Positions 28,144 through 37,095 of a DNA stretch of 64,000 nt are shown here, piece after piece. Under the pieces are notes generated by a model that had not been told where the DNA came from, searched no databases, and was given only the letters and a program-made list of their open reading frames with translations. A program made the translations under genes and the position numbers. Each line of letters starts with the position of its first letter. Within the stretch, counting starts at the first letter, position 1. The stretch is from Edaphobacter dinghuensis (GTDB taxonomy: Bacteria > Acidobacteriota > Terriglobia > Terriglobales > Acidobacteriaceae): positions 682,001-746,000 of the forward strand of contig NZ_BMGT01000002.1 of the NCBI RefSeq assembly GCF_014640335.1. Direction: 5' to 3'.

Positions 28144-28675
28144 TGGGGTCTCCGTCCATTTGGATCAAACGCCTTGACAGGTCGACAAACACATTTTCTA
28201 CTCCCTGCCCGGTTTTTGCACTAGATAGTCGGACATCCCAACCTTTTTGATAAAGCTTGTCAGTAATATCCCTATTTACAGCCCATTCCGCGGCGAGATC
28301 CACCTTATTGAGCAAAAAAATAAACGGAACTGGCCCAAGAATCTCAATGACTCTCCGCTGTAGAGCGATTGCTATATCTAGCGTATCGGGGCGAGTTCCA
28401 TCTGCAACTAGAAGAAAACCAGAAGCACCGCGGATCTGGGCTGGCTTGAGAGTTCTCAAGGGTGATTCGCCCGCAAGATCCCATATAACGAGATTTACTT
28501 GAGAATCCCCCACCAAGCATTGTTTCTTATCGATTTTAACTCCGACTGTTGTGTGATACTTCTCGGAAAAGAGGCTATACACGTACCGAGAGATCAGACT
28601 CGTCTTGCCGACGCCGAATTCGCCGACAACACAAATCTTTTTGTGATAAACCATAGGATTTATAAATTTTATCAT
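28130..28675 (-). CDS. Ras/Rab-like small GTPase
   Basis: A 181-residue single-domain small GTPase with all five G motifs: G1 GEFGVGKT (18-25), G2 Thr in KYHTTVGVKI, G3 WDLAGES (65-71), G4 NKVD (123-126), G5 SAK (152-154). The residue after DxxG, which is the catalytic Gln in Ras, is Glu70, so intrinsic hydrolysis may be slow or need a partner. The switch II tail LRTLKPAQIRGASGFLLVADG is Rab-like. I chose the ATG at 28675; a TTG 45 bases earlier would add a poorly conserved leader. It is the first gene of the operon and overlaps the diguanylate cyclase gene. No lipidation site seen. Confidence 0.9.
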   Translation of the reverse strand: MIKFINPMVYHKKICVVGEFGVGKTSLISRYVYSLFSEKYHTTVGVKIDKKQCLVGDSQVNLVIWDLAGESPLRTLKPAQIRGASGFLLVADGTRPDTLDIAIALQRRVIEILGPVPFIFLLNKVDLAAEWAVNRDITDKLYQKGWDVRLSSAKTGQGVENVFVDLSRRLIQMDGDPIVDH

Positions 28676-29225
28676 GACGCCAATTCCGCTCTCTTCATCT
28701 AGAAATGCGTTCTCTGTCAAAAAGTCGCGTTCATTCTATGGTGTGAGCATAGAGTTGCAAGAGCGAATCGCTTCACGAGTGCTTTCCTTTCAAAAGGCCT
28801 GGCAAATCATTACAAAGTTGATAAGGCAAAACTGTTTGATAAATCTCCAAATCTGCAGTTCTCATCCATCCGAAGACAATTTAGTCGCGTTCAAAATGTG
28901 CGCGGATGAGACGATAAACCACGTTCCTTTATTGAGAGTAGAAGGAGACAGAAGGAGATCAACAGGAGGGTTTTACCCACTCCCCTCCACCGTTCCAAAA
29001 AGTGGATTTAATTTCCCACCGTCGTCGGCATATTACCGGTGTCCTTCTGCGCAAGCCCTATCCATAGATATCGCGTCTCGCTTGCGTAAATCGCATGTTA
29101 TGGAGTTAATGGCGAAGAATTTGTCACCGGATAGCATCCCTTCAGAGAAATCGCTGCCTTTATAAAGGAACTAACGGGTCATCTAGTATGCGAGAGATGC
29201 CATTCCTTAGGAGTCATCGTTTCCA
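28676..29225. other. Gene-free stretch upstream of GTPase operon
   Basis: These 550 bases probably hold the operon promoter on the minus strand. The plus-strand open frame here starts inside the GTPase gene and has no family features. The only structure I see is the repeated element at 28952-28983. Confidence 0.5.
28952..28983. repeat. Intergenic direct repeat, copy 1
   Basis: AAGGAGAT, a short spacer, AGGAGGGTTTTA and CCACTCC recur almost identically at 29639-29665. Both copies lie upstream of minus-strand signalling genes (the GTPase operon and the broken receiver gene). Confidence 0.4.
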
Positions 29226-29568
29226 CTATGTGTACCAAAGAGGCAGGATTAGTTCTCTTTTAAACAAAAAGAGATCCACCACAATACCAACCGGTACATC
29301 TTCGCCTAAAAAATAGCCATACATAGCAATTCTTTGAATCGCGGGAAACAGGAGACTAACCACTGTCAGCAATTCAAAACCGGACATACTTGGCATATTA
29401 AGATCTGAGAGAATGGTGTCAGGAATACCATTTCGCATCTGCGCTCGCAGAGATGCGAAATGTGGGAAGATCTAGCCCTATAACCTAATCTGGCAAGAAC
29501 TTCAGAGGCCGATGTGCGGATAGAAATATCGTCTTCGACAATAAGAATGTAAGCTTTTTCGCGGGCAT
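29226..29568 (-). pseudogene. Broken stand-alone receiver-domain gene
   Basis: Two frames together encode a CheY-like receiver. The first part (29568 down to about 29465) gives AYILIVEDDISIRTSASEVLARLGY. The second (from about 29460 down to 29226) gives SLRAQMRNGIPDTILSDLNMP then SMSGFELL, with the phosphoacceptor Asp in LSDLNMP. At least two frame changes are needed: one in a run of five As after ATGCCCGCG (six would restore MPAKKAYILIVEDD), another near 29465. The C-terminal quarter is also divergent. A decayed response regulator beside intact signalling genes. Confidence 0.75.
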
Positions 29569-29638
29569 CGCAACCCTATTGAAAGCACCCTGGACACTCT
29601 AATTACTACCTCAACTAAGGGATAAAGAGAAACCCAAA

Positions 29639-29665
29639 AAGGAGATAGGAGAGTTTTAGCCACCC
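29639..29665. repeat. Intergenic direct repeat, copy 2
   Basis: AAGGAGATAGGAGAGTTTTA then GCCACCCC, matching the element at 28952-28983. It lies 70 bases upstream of the broken receiver gene on the minus strand and just after the stop of the LuxR-type gene. Confidence 0.4.
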
Positions 29666-29679
29666 CAGCCTAAGTTTCC

Positions 29680-30441
29680 TTAAAGCAAGACGGGCTCCGA
29701 TGGGCTATCTTCCCGAGATGACTCAGCCTCATAAAAATCACCATAATGTTTAAGCGCATACTGATGCGCTTCCAAGCGATTATTCACTCCGATCTTCGAG
29801 TACAGTGTCCGCAGATGCCACCGCACTGTGTCGCGGCTAATAAATAATTGATCTGCAATTGCCTGATTCTTCTGGTTCATTCCTACCAATCGCAGTATTT
29901 CTGTCTCACGCGCTGTTAACTTCTTTCGCAAAATGCTCCTGCTCAAGATTGACCTGCGGGCCAACGCAGAGAGCACACTTCTCGGATACCACAAATCTCC
30001 TTCACCTATGGTCTTCACTGCTTTCCGCAGATTCTCTGAGGGAGAGTCCAGCGCCAACGCACCAGAGCATCCAGCCAAAAGAGCTGATTTATAAGAAGCC
30101 TCATTACATTTTCGGCACAGCAGAAGAACCTGCACTGTCGACAGATATTCGGCGGCCGGAACCTGCTCACACTTCAACTGTAAGAGAGATTCTTCATCCA
30201 CAATCAAAATCGATGGCCCAACCAGTGTGCAGAATCGCACGACCTGCCAAGAATCCAATTCGGACGCAAGAATATGACATTCAGGCAGCGCTTGCACGAC
30301 GACCCTTCTCGACGCCGCTGTTAGGCCAGCGCCCACAATCGTAATGTCTTGATGCAATCGTGCAATTCCTGTTTTATATAGATTATGCATAAGTGAATGT
30401 TTATTTTTACCTGTGCCTTGAATATCGCCGAGACCATCCAA
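29680..30441 (-). CDS. LuxR-family regulator with degenerate receiver
   Basis: A 253-residue protein. The C-terminal LuxR-type HTH is clear (LTARETEILRLVGMNQKNQAIADQLFISRDTVRWHLRTLYSKIGV, about residues 175-220). Residues about 30-150 have a receiver-like alternation (ITIVGAGLTAASRRVVVQAL; ILIVDEESLLQL; VQVLLLCRKCNEASYKSALLAGCSGALALDSP). The acidic pocket and phosphoacceptor Asp are not in their normal places, so it is probably not phosphorylated. An ATG at 30390 is an alternative start. No partner kinase of the matching class is adjacent. Confidence 0.82.
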   Translation of the reverse strand: MDGLGDIQGTGKNKHSLMHNLYKTGIARLHQDITIVGAGLTAASRRVVVQALPECHILASELDSWQVVRFCTLVGPSILIVDEESLLQLKCEQVPAAEYLSTVQVLLLCRKCNEASYKSALLAGCSGALALDSPSENLRKAVKTIGEGDLWYPRSVLSALARRSILSRSILRKKLTARETEILRLVGMNQKNQAIADQLFISRDTVRWHLRTLYSKIGVNNRLEAHQYALKHYGDFYEAESSREDSPSEPVLL

Positions 30442-30949
30442 ACTCTCTTACTCTTCGCCTACACCTTTGTCGAAACATTCTTCAATGCATTTTATTGTTA
30501 TTTAACTGTGCTATTGAGGTAATAAGTAATCAACATAGTTGATTTTACGGCTCTCGATTCTATTCAGAAATGAAAACCTCTATAAGAACCTTGGAAATTA
30601 GGGGGTTAAGAAAAACACTCCTGCTCCACATCTTCGTCCCCGCCGAAGGTGAAGAGGCGGTCGGCACTCTTTCGGCAAATTACCCCGCCTTTATAGCTTT
30701 GTAGAAGGTTCCAGTTTGCAAAATCATATATCTCTAGTTGATCTTCGTTACTATATCCCGTCGACCATCCTGAGCCATCTTGAAAATCCACAACGGTATA
30801 CCTTGGTCAAGGTTGATATAAGGGAATACGATCCCACTGGCTTGTAGGTATGCTCGCATCTTGCCAGTACTCTTGCCGTACCATGATCTCGTCAAAGACC
30901 TATTTTCGAGTCGGAGCAAAGAGCTGGAATAGACAAGGCTTGCATGTGC
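30442..30949. other. Gene-poor stretch with decayed sequence
   Basis: These 508 bases lie between the LuxR-type gene and the kinase. The only recognisable content is a weak glutaredoxin-like remnant on the minus strand (separate entry). No terminator was found for the kinase. Confidence 0.45.
30700..30890 (-). pseudogene. Possible glutaredoxin-like gene remnant
   Basis: Two minus-strand frames read WYGKSTGKMRAYLQASGIVF then PYINLDQ, followed in another frame by VVDFQDGSGWSTGYSNEDQLE. This order resembles bacterial glutaredoxin-like proteins (beta strand, CxxC, helix, INLDQ-type strand, then a cis-Pro strand and DGS...PSN.EL). The CxxC and the cis-Pro segment are lost. Weak evidence. Confidence 0.3.
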
Positions 30950-32419
30950 TTATCTGTTGAGATGTGTCGGAGAATGAGGAGCTTCGATCTCCTCTCCTGT
31001 CTCACGAGGCCAGGAAATCGACAGCAAGGCCCCTCCTTCTGAACGGTTCGACGCCGTCACACTTCCTCCATGAGCGCGCACTACGGCTTCAACAAATGTA
31101 AGCCCCAGGCCATGCCCTTTGGAATCTCTCCCTTTCACCCTCTGCTCAAACATGTGGAGGCCAATCTCCGAAGCAAATCCCGGACCATCATCCTCCACAA
31201 TCAGCATTGCAGCGTCCTCGCTTGTGCCAAGTTTTATGGAAACGGTGCATGATGCGGGCAAGTGGTTGAGTTCGTTATCGAGGAGATTTGCGATCACTCT
31301 ATGTAAAAGAGCTGCATCTGCCGCGATAAAGACAGGACCAGCGCTGTGCAGATTCATTCGAAGCCCTTTTTCCGACATACAAGGTTCGTACAGATCAATC
31401 ATGGCTCGAATCGTTCGATCAAGATCGACTTCTGAGAGCGAAAGTCTAAGCGCGTCAGCTTTCGCTTCAGCAACATCAAGTGAAGCATTTAGAAATTCCG
31501 TTAGTCGATCCAGTTCATCGATGGCCGAGACAATTGGCTCACTTTGCTCCATCTTTAAATCGCCCGCTAGAACGATCTCCAGCTTTCCCCGAATTGCCGT
31601 CAACGGACTACGAAGATCATGAGCAAGGGCCTCAGTGATGGTATGCAATTGATGCATCGAGCTTTCTATTCGGTCCAGCATACGATTGAGCGTTAGCGCC
31701 AGATGCCCTACTTCGTCGTTTCGTTTGCTGATCGGAACCCTGCTGCTCAAATCAGATTGCCCAATCCGGGACGCGGCTTCCGTTATCTCGCGAACATAGC
31801 CCAGCATACGCCTGGTCACGAAGAACACAATCACAGAACCAAACAGCACGATGAGCAGCCAGAGGCAGAAAAAACGATAACGGAGGTTCCTCAACACACG
31901 CAATTCATCTCGTTCCGAAAGGCCGAGATAGATGTGGCTCCCATCATCGAGCCGTACAGATGCTATTCGAAAAGGATGATTAAATCCTTTGACATTCAAG
32001 TCATAGGGAACGTCCGAAATGAACTTGCGCGCGCGAATCGCTGCTAAGTTAGGCACCCCGTCACCGGCACCTACCCAAAGTTTCAGAGTCCCGTCATCTC
32101 CAGCCTGAAGAAAGAAGACGGAGTCGTTCTCATTGCTGTTGGAACGGAGTTTATCGGGTACCTCTCGGCTTGCAAGTTCTGCTACTTCGCCCACAACTCT
32201 GCCGTAGAGTCGATCTTTCGGCGTTCGTCCAGCAACATCAGCCAGAACCGCAACCTCTCCAGAGAGCCAAGCGTCACTCCGCCTCTGAATGTCATTCGCA
32301 ACAAAGCGATGAAGCATCGCAAAAACAAACATGGTCCCAATAGCAAATGCCAAAGTTGCCCACAGAGAGATACGCCACGCAGCGCTATACATGATGGGAT
32401 TAGTGGTCTTTGAGGACAT
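30950..32419 (-). CDS. HAMP-domain sensor histidine kinase
   Basis: A classical membrane kinase of about 489 residues. A first membrane helix is followed by a periplasmic domain (about 40-190) and a second helix (CLWLLIVLFGSVIVFFV). HAMP follows (RRMLGYVREITEAASRIGQSDLSSRVP), then HisKA with His in TEALAHDLRSPLTAIRG. The ATPase part has the N-box NLLDNELNHL and IVEDDGPGF plus GHGLGLTFV. The N-box reads NELNH where NALKY/NAVRY is common. The gene overlaps the OmpR-type regulator by about 20 bases (ATG at 32419; TTG at 32425 and ATG at 32392 are alternatives), so the two form a coupled two-component pair. Confidence 0.9.
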   Translation of the reverse strand: MSSKTTNPIMYSAAWRISLWATLAFAIGTMFVFAMLHRFVANDIQRRSDAWLSGEVAVLADVAGRTPKDRLYGRVVGEVAELASREVPDKLRSNSNENDSVFFLQAGDDGTLKLWVGAGDGVPNLAAIRARKFISDVPYDLNVKGFNHPFRIASVRLDDGSHIYLGLSERDELRVLRNLRYRFFCLWLLIVLFGSVIVFFVTRRMLGYVREITEAASRIGQSDLSSRVPISKRNDEVGHLALTLNRMLDRIESSMHQLHTITEALAHDLRSPLTAIRGKLEIVLAGDLKMEQSEPIVSAIDELDRLTEFLNASLDVAEAKADALRLSLSEVDLDRTIRAMIDLYEPCMSEKGLRMNLHSAGPVFIAADAALLHRVIANLLDNELNHLPASCTVSIKLGTSEDAAMLIVEDDGPGFASEIGLHMFEQRVKGRDSKGHGLGLTFVEAVVRAHGGSVTASNRSEGGALLSISWPRETGEEIEAPHSPTHLNR

Positions 32420-33077
32420 AGCCAATACCTCGCAAGGTCTTGATCAATGGCTCATGACCTTCTGTATCCACCTTGCCGCGCAGGCGGTAGACGTGTACAT
32501 CAACAACATTGGTGTTAGGTTGAATTCGCATTCCCCATACTTCGGAGAGAAGCATCGATCGAGTAACGACACGCCCAGCGTGTCGACACAGATACGCCAG
32601 AAGTACAAATTCTTGCGGACTTAGATTTAGCACCTCTCCACCGCGAGAAGCTCTACGGCTAATGAAATCCAGCTCTAAGTCCAGTACGCGGAGGCGGGTT
32701 GCCTCCTCACTGGTAGCAAGATTACGCCGCAAAAGATTACGCAATCTCGCTAATAATTCTGCGACTGCAAAAGGTTTTGTCAGGTAATCGTCACCACCTT
32801 GCTCAAGGCCTTTGACCCTATCGTCAACCGATCTTCTGGCTGAAAGTATCAATACAGGGCTACTAATGCCAGAGCCACGAAGCTGGAGAATTAGGTCAAT
32901 GCCATCTTGATCCGGAAGTCCTAGGTCAATAATGAGACCGTGGTAGGCATATTGAGACGCCAACTGAATTGCGGCATTCCCACTTTCAGCCGTATCTACT
33001 TCGTATCCGGCCTCAACCAAAGACTGTTTAACGAAGCTCTGAATCTCAGGTTCATCCTCGACCAGCAGAAGTCTCAT
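32400..33077 (-). CDS. OmpR/PhoB-type response regulator
   Basis: A 225-residue regulator with receiver domain (LLVEDEPEIQSFV; phosphoacceptor Asp in LIIDLGLPDQDG; LILSARRSVDDRV; KPF) and a winged-helix trans_reg_C domain (LSPQEFVLLAYLCRHAGRVVTRSMLLSEVWG, VDVHVYRLRGKVD, IKTLRGIGYVL). It precedes and overlaps its cognate kinase. QseB/CopR-like pairs have this architecture, but no metal or efflux genes are adjacent to indicate the stimulus. Confidence 0.93.
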   Translation of the reverse strand: MRLLLVEDEPEIQSFVKQSLVEAGYEVDTAESGNAAIQLASQYAYHGLIIDLGLPDQDGIDLILQLRGSGISSPVLILSARRSVDDRVKGLEQGGDDYLTKPFAVAELLARLRNLLRRNLATSEEATRLRVLDLELDFISRRASRGGEVLNLSPQEFVLLAYLCRHAGRVVTRSMLLSEVWGMRIQPNTNVVDVHVYRLRGKVDTEGHEPLIKTLRGIGYVLKDH

Positions 33078-33537
33078 GAATCATGGTAAGACATTTAGAT
33101 CACAATTTGCCTGCTCCGGAAGGCCGCAGGATGACGATTTGGTAATCTGCGTCTACTCAGAATGGACGGATCGGGAAAGTTAGATAAAGGACAGGGTAAC
33201 CTAAACAACAACTCCTGCCATAAGAGCGAGCAGAACAATCAATTCCGGTGCGTATACTTCCAATTCATTATGAGGCCCATATTCACGTCAATACAACAAG
33301 TGCTTGGCGATCTTCATGATTCCGTCCTCCATGAACAAATCGTCATCCTATTCCCTCGCTGCAAAGTGCTATCAAAAGAGCAAGGGTCTCGTCTCAAACA
33401 AGTAGCCGTTGTGTTGAAAACATGGAACCTGTTCTCTCAAATAGCCCACCGTTGCCGGATCGTCGCCTCCCCGTGGTCCAGCTTTCCAAAGACGCACCCA
33501 CATCTAATTTCTATTATCCGGCTGAGGGCCATTGTGC
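33078..33537. other. Gene-free divergent stretch
   Basis: These 460 bases separate the OmpR-type regulator from the type III PKS gene and should carry both promoters. I see no convincing frame, inverted repeat or consensus promoter. Confidence 0.5.
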
Positions 33538-34599
33538 ATGACTACGGCTTACCTGAATCGCATCGCCACTGCCGTACCAGAGCATGATGTGCATGACACC
33601 TTCGTCGTCTTCGCTGAGAAGATGCTCGCTGACCCGCGGCTACGCACGGTCTTCCGCCGCATGGTAAATCGCGCCGATATCGCGCATCGTTATTCGTTCC
33701 TCAACCCGCAAAAAGGTTCCGGGCAATTCCCATTGCATGACGCGCATGAGTTTTACCAGCTGGGCAACTTTCCCAACACTGCGCGACGTATGGAGTTGTT
33801 TGAGCAGAGCGCTCCGGTGCTGATGCGGAAGGCTGTGGACCGGCTTGCTCTGAGCGAGGAGGAACGCTCCAGTATTACGCACGTTCTGGTGACCTGCTGC
33901 ACGGGGCTCTATGCACCTGGGCTGGACTTTGAGATCGTCGACTACCTCGAGCTTTCAACGGGCGTAGAGCGCACGATGGTTGGATTCATGGGATGCTATG
34001 CCGCAATCAATGCGCTGAAGCTAGCGCGACACATTGTTCGCTCAAATTCTAAGGCGAGTGTTCTTATGGTCAACCTAGAGCTGTGCACGCTACACTTCCA
34101 GGAGACACAGGAGCTGGAGCAGGTGCTTTCCTTCCTGCTCTTTGCCGATGGTGCAGCGGCGAGCCTAATCACTGCTCGAGAGCAGGGTTTCGCGCTAGAG
34201 AGCTTCAAGGTGGTGATGGTGCCAGAGACACGTGGACTTATTACCTGGAAGATTCGCGGGCTAGGTTTCGACATGTTCCTCTCCGGACAGGTACCGGGTG
34301 AGTTGTGCCGTGCGCTGCATGAGGGTGAACTGATGGCGGAGCGAGACGGTATTGATCTGTGGGCGGTGCATCCCGGCGGACGGTCGATTCTGGATGCGGT
34401 GGAGAAGGGACTGGAATTGCCGACCGATGCGCTAGCAGCGTCACGCGAAGTTCTATCGTGCTTCGGCAACATGTCATCGGCAACAGTGATGTTTGTATTG
34501 CAGCGAATAATGCAGCAAGCACGCCCCGGACAGCGTGGGTGTGCGATGTCGTTTGGGCCTGGCCTGACAGCGGAGATAATGCTCTTCCATGCGGTCTAG
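33538..34599 (+). CDS. Type III polyketide synthase (chalcone synthase-like)
   Basis: A 353-residue homodimeric-type ketosynthase that condenses acyl-CoA starters with malonyl-CoA. The catalytic triad is Cys153 (VGFMGCYAAIN), His278 (WAVHPGGRSIL) and Asn311 (SCFGNMSSATV). GPG near the C-terminus (SFGPGLTAE) is the usual CoA-binding loop. ATG at 33538 is preferred over TTG two codons earlier. It overlaps the methyltransferase gene by 11 bases. Bacterial clusters of this composition (synthase, methyltransferase, FAD oxidoreductase) make alkylresorcinols, alkylpyrones or quinone-like lipids; the product here is unknown. Confidence 0.93.
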   Translation: MTTAYLNRIATAVPEHDVHDTFVVFAEKMLADPRLRTVFRRMVNRADIAHRYSFLNPQKGSGQFPLHDAHEFYQLGNFPNTARRMELFEQSAPVLMRKAVDRLALSEEERSSITHVLVTCCTGLYAPGLDFEIVDYLELSTGVERTMVGFMGCYAAINALKLARHIVRSNSKASVLMVNLELCTLHFQETQELEQVLSFLLFADGAAASLITAREQGFALESFKVVMVPETRGLITWKIRGLGFDMFLSGQVPGELCRALHEGELMAERDGIDLWAVHPGGRSILDAVEKGLELPTDALAASREVLSCFGNMSSATVMFVLQRIMQQARPGQRGCAMSFGPGLTAEIMLFHAV

Positions 34600-35302
34600 T
34601 GCACACATCGACTTCAGTCGGCGAACCTCTCCACGCGAGTTGCCAGAACTAATGGATGGTGACTGTAGCTATGAGGATTTCCGCGACTGCCTGCGCAGCC
34701 TGGAAACAGTTAACCGCTGGCTGCTGGGTTATCGGCCAACACTGGCCTGGTTGAAACGGTTGCCACATAAATTGAATGATCCATTACACATTGTTGATAT
34801 AGGCAGTGGTGGCGGCGATTTTCTACGGCAGATTGCAGGCTGGGCACTGAGACGGGACATCGCTGTACAGTTAACGGGGATCGATTTGAATCCTTATGCT
34901 GCGCGTGCAGCAGTGGAGTCCACGCCGAAGGAGCTCGGAATCACATGGATAACAGGCGATGCTATGGTGTATCGACCGGAGAAGCCGATGCACATCGTCA
35001 TTAGTTCGCTGATGGCGCATCATCTGGAAGACGAGGAGATCATCGCGCTGCTGAAGTGGATGGAAGCAACTGTGCAAGTCGGTTGGTTTATCAATGATTT
35101 GGAACGGTCGAAGTGGAGTAGTCGGATATTTGGATGGATGCGATGGCACTGGCTTGTGCGGCACGATGGACCAATATCCTTCCGTCGGGCCTTCCGGAAG
35201 GAGGATTGGATACGCCTTCTGACTGCGGCTGAGGTCCCGCAAGAGGCAGTGACAGTGCAGCAGTGGCGGCCAGGACGGTTGTGTGTGGGGCGGTGGAAGT
35301 GA
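34589..35302 (+). CDS. SAM-dependent methyltransferase of PKS cluster
   Basis: A 237-residue class I methyltransferase. Motif I is LHIVDIGSGGGDFLRQIA, the acidic end of strand 2 is LTGIDLNPYA, and the motif IV region is MHIVISSLMAHHLED. UbiE/Coq5-like enzymes of this kind accompany bacterial type III polyketide synthases and methylate the aromatic or pyrone product. The ATG lies inside the end of the synthase gene, so translation is coupled. Confidence 0.88.
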   Translation: MRSSAHIDFSRRTSPRELPELMDGDCSYEDFRDCLRSLETVNRWLLGYRPTLAWLKRLPHKLNDPLHIVDIGSGGGDFLRQIAGWALRRDIAVQLTGIDLNPYAARAAVESTPKELGITWITGDAMVYRPEKPMHIVISSLMAHHLEDEEIIALLKWMEATVQVGWFINDLERSKWSSRIFGWMRWHWLVRHDGPISFRRAFRKEDWIRLLTAAEVPQEAVTVQQWRPGRLCVGRWK

Positions 35303-35407
35303 GGTCGGTGATCCTGAAGCGTCCGCTAGACTTAGAGGTATGAAGTCGCTTGTTCCCGTCGCCCTCATGGTGTACCTCATTACGTCTAACCATTAAAGAA
35401 GCGAACA

Positions 35408-36049
35408 ATGCCAACTCCCACGCTCCTAACGCCCAACTCCACCGGTTCCAGATTCAAGATTATTCTCTGGGTCTCGCTTGGCCTCACGACTCTCTTTGTC
35501 TTTATTACCTCAGAACTACTCCTCATCACAGACTATCCGATGTACCACGCCTACCGTCTGCAGGTCATTGCCGACCGCCATCTCCTCATCCCGCATACAC
35601 TTGCCGGAATCTTCGCTCTCTTGATCGGCCCCATCAATTTCTCTTCGCGGATTCGCCAACGTCACCTCCAACTTCATCGCATCCTCGGCCGCATCTACGT
35701 CATCTCCGTGTTTGTTGGTTCCTTCACGGGTATCGCTCTCGCAGCCGATCGGCCGGGTCTTCCTGGAACTTCCATGCAGGCGGCGGCCTGGATAGTCTGC
35801 ACCACCGCCGCCCTCATCACCGCACGCAATCGCCAAATCACACAGCACCGCCAATGGATGGCGCGCTCTTATGCAGTTACCTTTACCTTCGTCTCCAGCC
35901 GCGTGCTCAACCTCTGGCCGCGTTACTGGGGTCACCTAGGCGATGCCTTATCCGCCGTCGGCGTGATTGCGTTCACTCTTGCTTCGCTGCTGATCGTGGA
36001 CCTCGGCCTCAACTGGAGCGAACTAACCACCCGTCGTGGCGACAACTGA
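35408..36049 (+). CDS. DUF2306 membrane protein
   Basis: A 213-residue integral membrane protein with about six hydrophobic segments and the conserved family features HRILGRIYVISVFVG and HRQWMARSYAVTF, whose His and Arg residues lie at membrane edges. DUF2306 has no established biochemistry; resemblance to haem- or quinone-linked membrane proteins is speculative. It lies 105 bases downstream of the methyltransferase in the same direction and may belong to the PKS cluster. Confidence 0.85.
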   Translation: MPTPTLLTPNSTGSRFKIILWVSLGLTTLFVFITSELLLITDYPMYHAYRLQVIADRHLLIPHTLAGIFALLIGPINFSSRIRQRHLQLHRILGRIYVISVFVGSFTGIALAADRPGLPGTSMQAAAWIVCTTAALITARNRQITQHRQWMARSYAVTFTFVSSRVLNLWPRYWGHLGDALSAVGVIAFTLASLLIVDLGLNWSELTTRRGDN

Positions 36050-36090
36050 CCGTTGGCTAGGGATTATGAGATGCTAGTTTGCAAAATGCT

Positions 36091-36882
36091 CTATTTTTCG
36101 AAGCTGGCTCCCTCCAACTCTGAGCTGACCACAGGCCCGTAACCACCTAGCTGGCCAACAATCCTCACCACCGCGGGATCCTCGCCCTCAAGCACCCAAA
36201 CCATCACATCTTTCGGCTGAAGTCCGATAAGCTGCGCAATGACACCCACTATGCCGCCCAGCTCCGGATGGATGCGAAACACTGTTGCCTTAAGGCTCTG
36301 CCCCGCCATGTGGAACGTCTGTTCACCCTCGGGCGAGATCAGGATCCGAATCAATCGCCCACCCTCTATTGGCGCCAAGATGCCCACGCGAAATGGCGCT
36401 GTATTGCGCGACACATTCAGAAGCAGCGTTCCAACAAATCCATTCGCCAAGTCATCCGGCAGGCCCATGTGTTCGCTTTCGGCGTGTATCTTGCCATTCT
36501 TATCTGTTGTGCGAGTTGTGACTATGCCGGTAGCAGCATCCACCGTAAAGTCGATGGGTTTCGCAAAGAACGGTCCTTTCTGTATGTGATGGTTGCGTAT
36601 TAGCCGAAACATGCCCTGCTGCGTAAACGTCGTCGTCTCTTCATCAATCGATCCATCCACAAAGTGATAGGTCAGGCCTATCGTCACTTCATCGCCCTGC
36701 ACGGTCTGCAAAAACTCAAACCGGGCGATGATTTTTCCAGTCTCGGAACGCGCCACCATAAACCCATGGTCCGGGAGTTGAATATGTTTCACTGAAATCT
36801 TTTCTGCTAGCGTCGCTGTGCCCATCGTTATCAGCAAAAAAGCGGCTACCAGTAAATCGTTTAGCCTCATTAAATACCTCAT
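36091..36882 (-). CDS. Exported protein of unknown function
   Basis: A 263-residue protein with a signal peptide (about 1-26, MGTATLAEK) and mostly beta-strand-like sequence (VTIGLTYHFVDGS, TGIVTTRTTDKNGK). I recognise no family. It lies opposite to the PKS cluster genes, converging with the DUF2306 gene, and may simply be an unrelated insertion in the cluster. An alternative ATG lies four codons in. Confidence 0.7.
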   Translation of the reverse strand: MRYLMRLNDLLVAAFLLITMGTATLAEKISVKHIQLPDHGFMVARSETGKIIARFEFLQTVQGDEVTIGLTYHFVDGSIDEETTTFTQQGMFRLIRNHHIQKGPFFAKPIDFTVDAATGIVTTRTTDKNGKIHAESEHMGLPDDLANGFVGTLLLNVSRNTAPFRVGILAPIEGGRLIRILISPEGEQTFHMAGQSLKATVFRIHPELGGIVGVIAQLIGLQPKDVMVWVLEGEDPAVVRIVGQLGGYGPVVSSELEGASFEK

Positions 36883-37095
36883 TTATCTCGTTCTAACACC
36901 TTAGACGCATTCTGATTCCCAGGTGAAGTCGGCATAATTTCACGTCGATATGTGCATCTGCCAGTCAGCGCTCTACTGACCCCAAAATGACGATTTGTAC
37001 AGAATGACATGCCAAACTCTTTTCTGGACGTCTATTAGCAAAGATAGAGTCCGCTATACATTGATTGAACATCCAGTCCATTAGGAGAGAATATT

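Noticed and set aside
28674..29165. 163-residue plus-strand open frame upstream of the GTPase operon
   Set aside because: It begins antisense inside the GTPase gene, has no ribosome-binding site and no family features, and covers the likely operon promoter.
29429..29462. Perfect 12-base inverted repeat with 10-base loop, looking like an inserted hairpin or terminator
   Set aside because: It lies within the receiver-gene remnant and is explained by its coding sequence (HFASLRAQMRN). No T-run follows.
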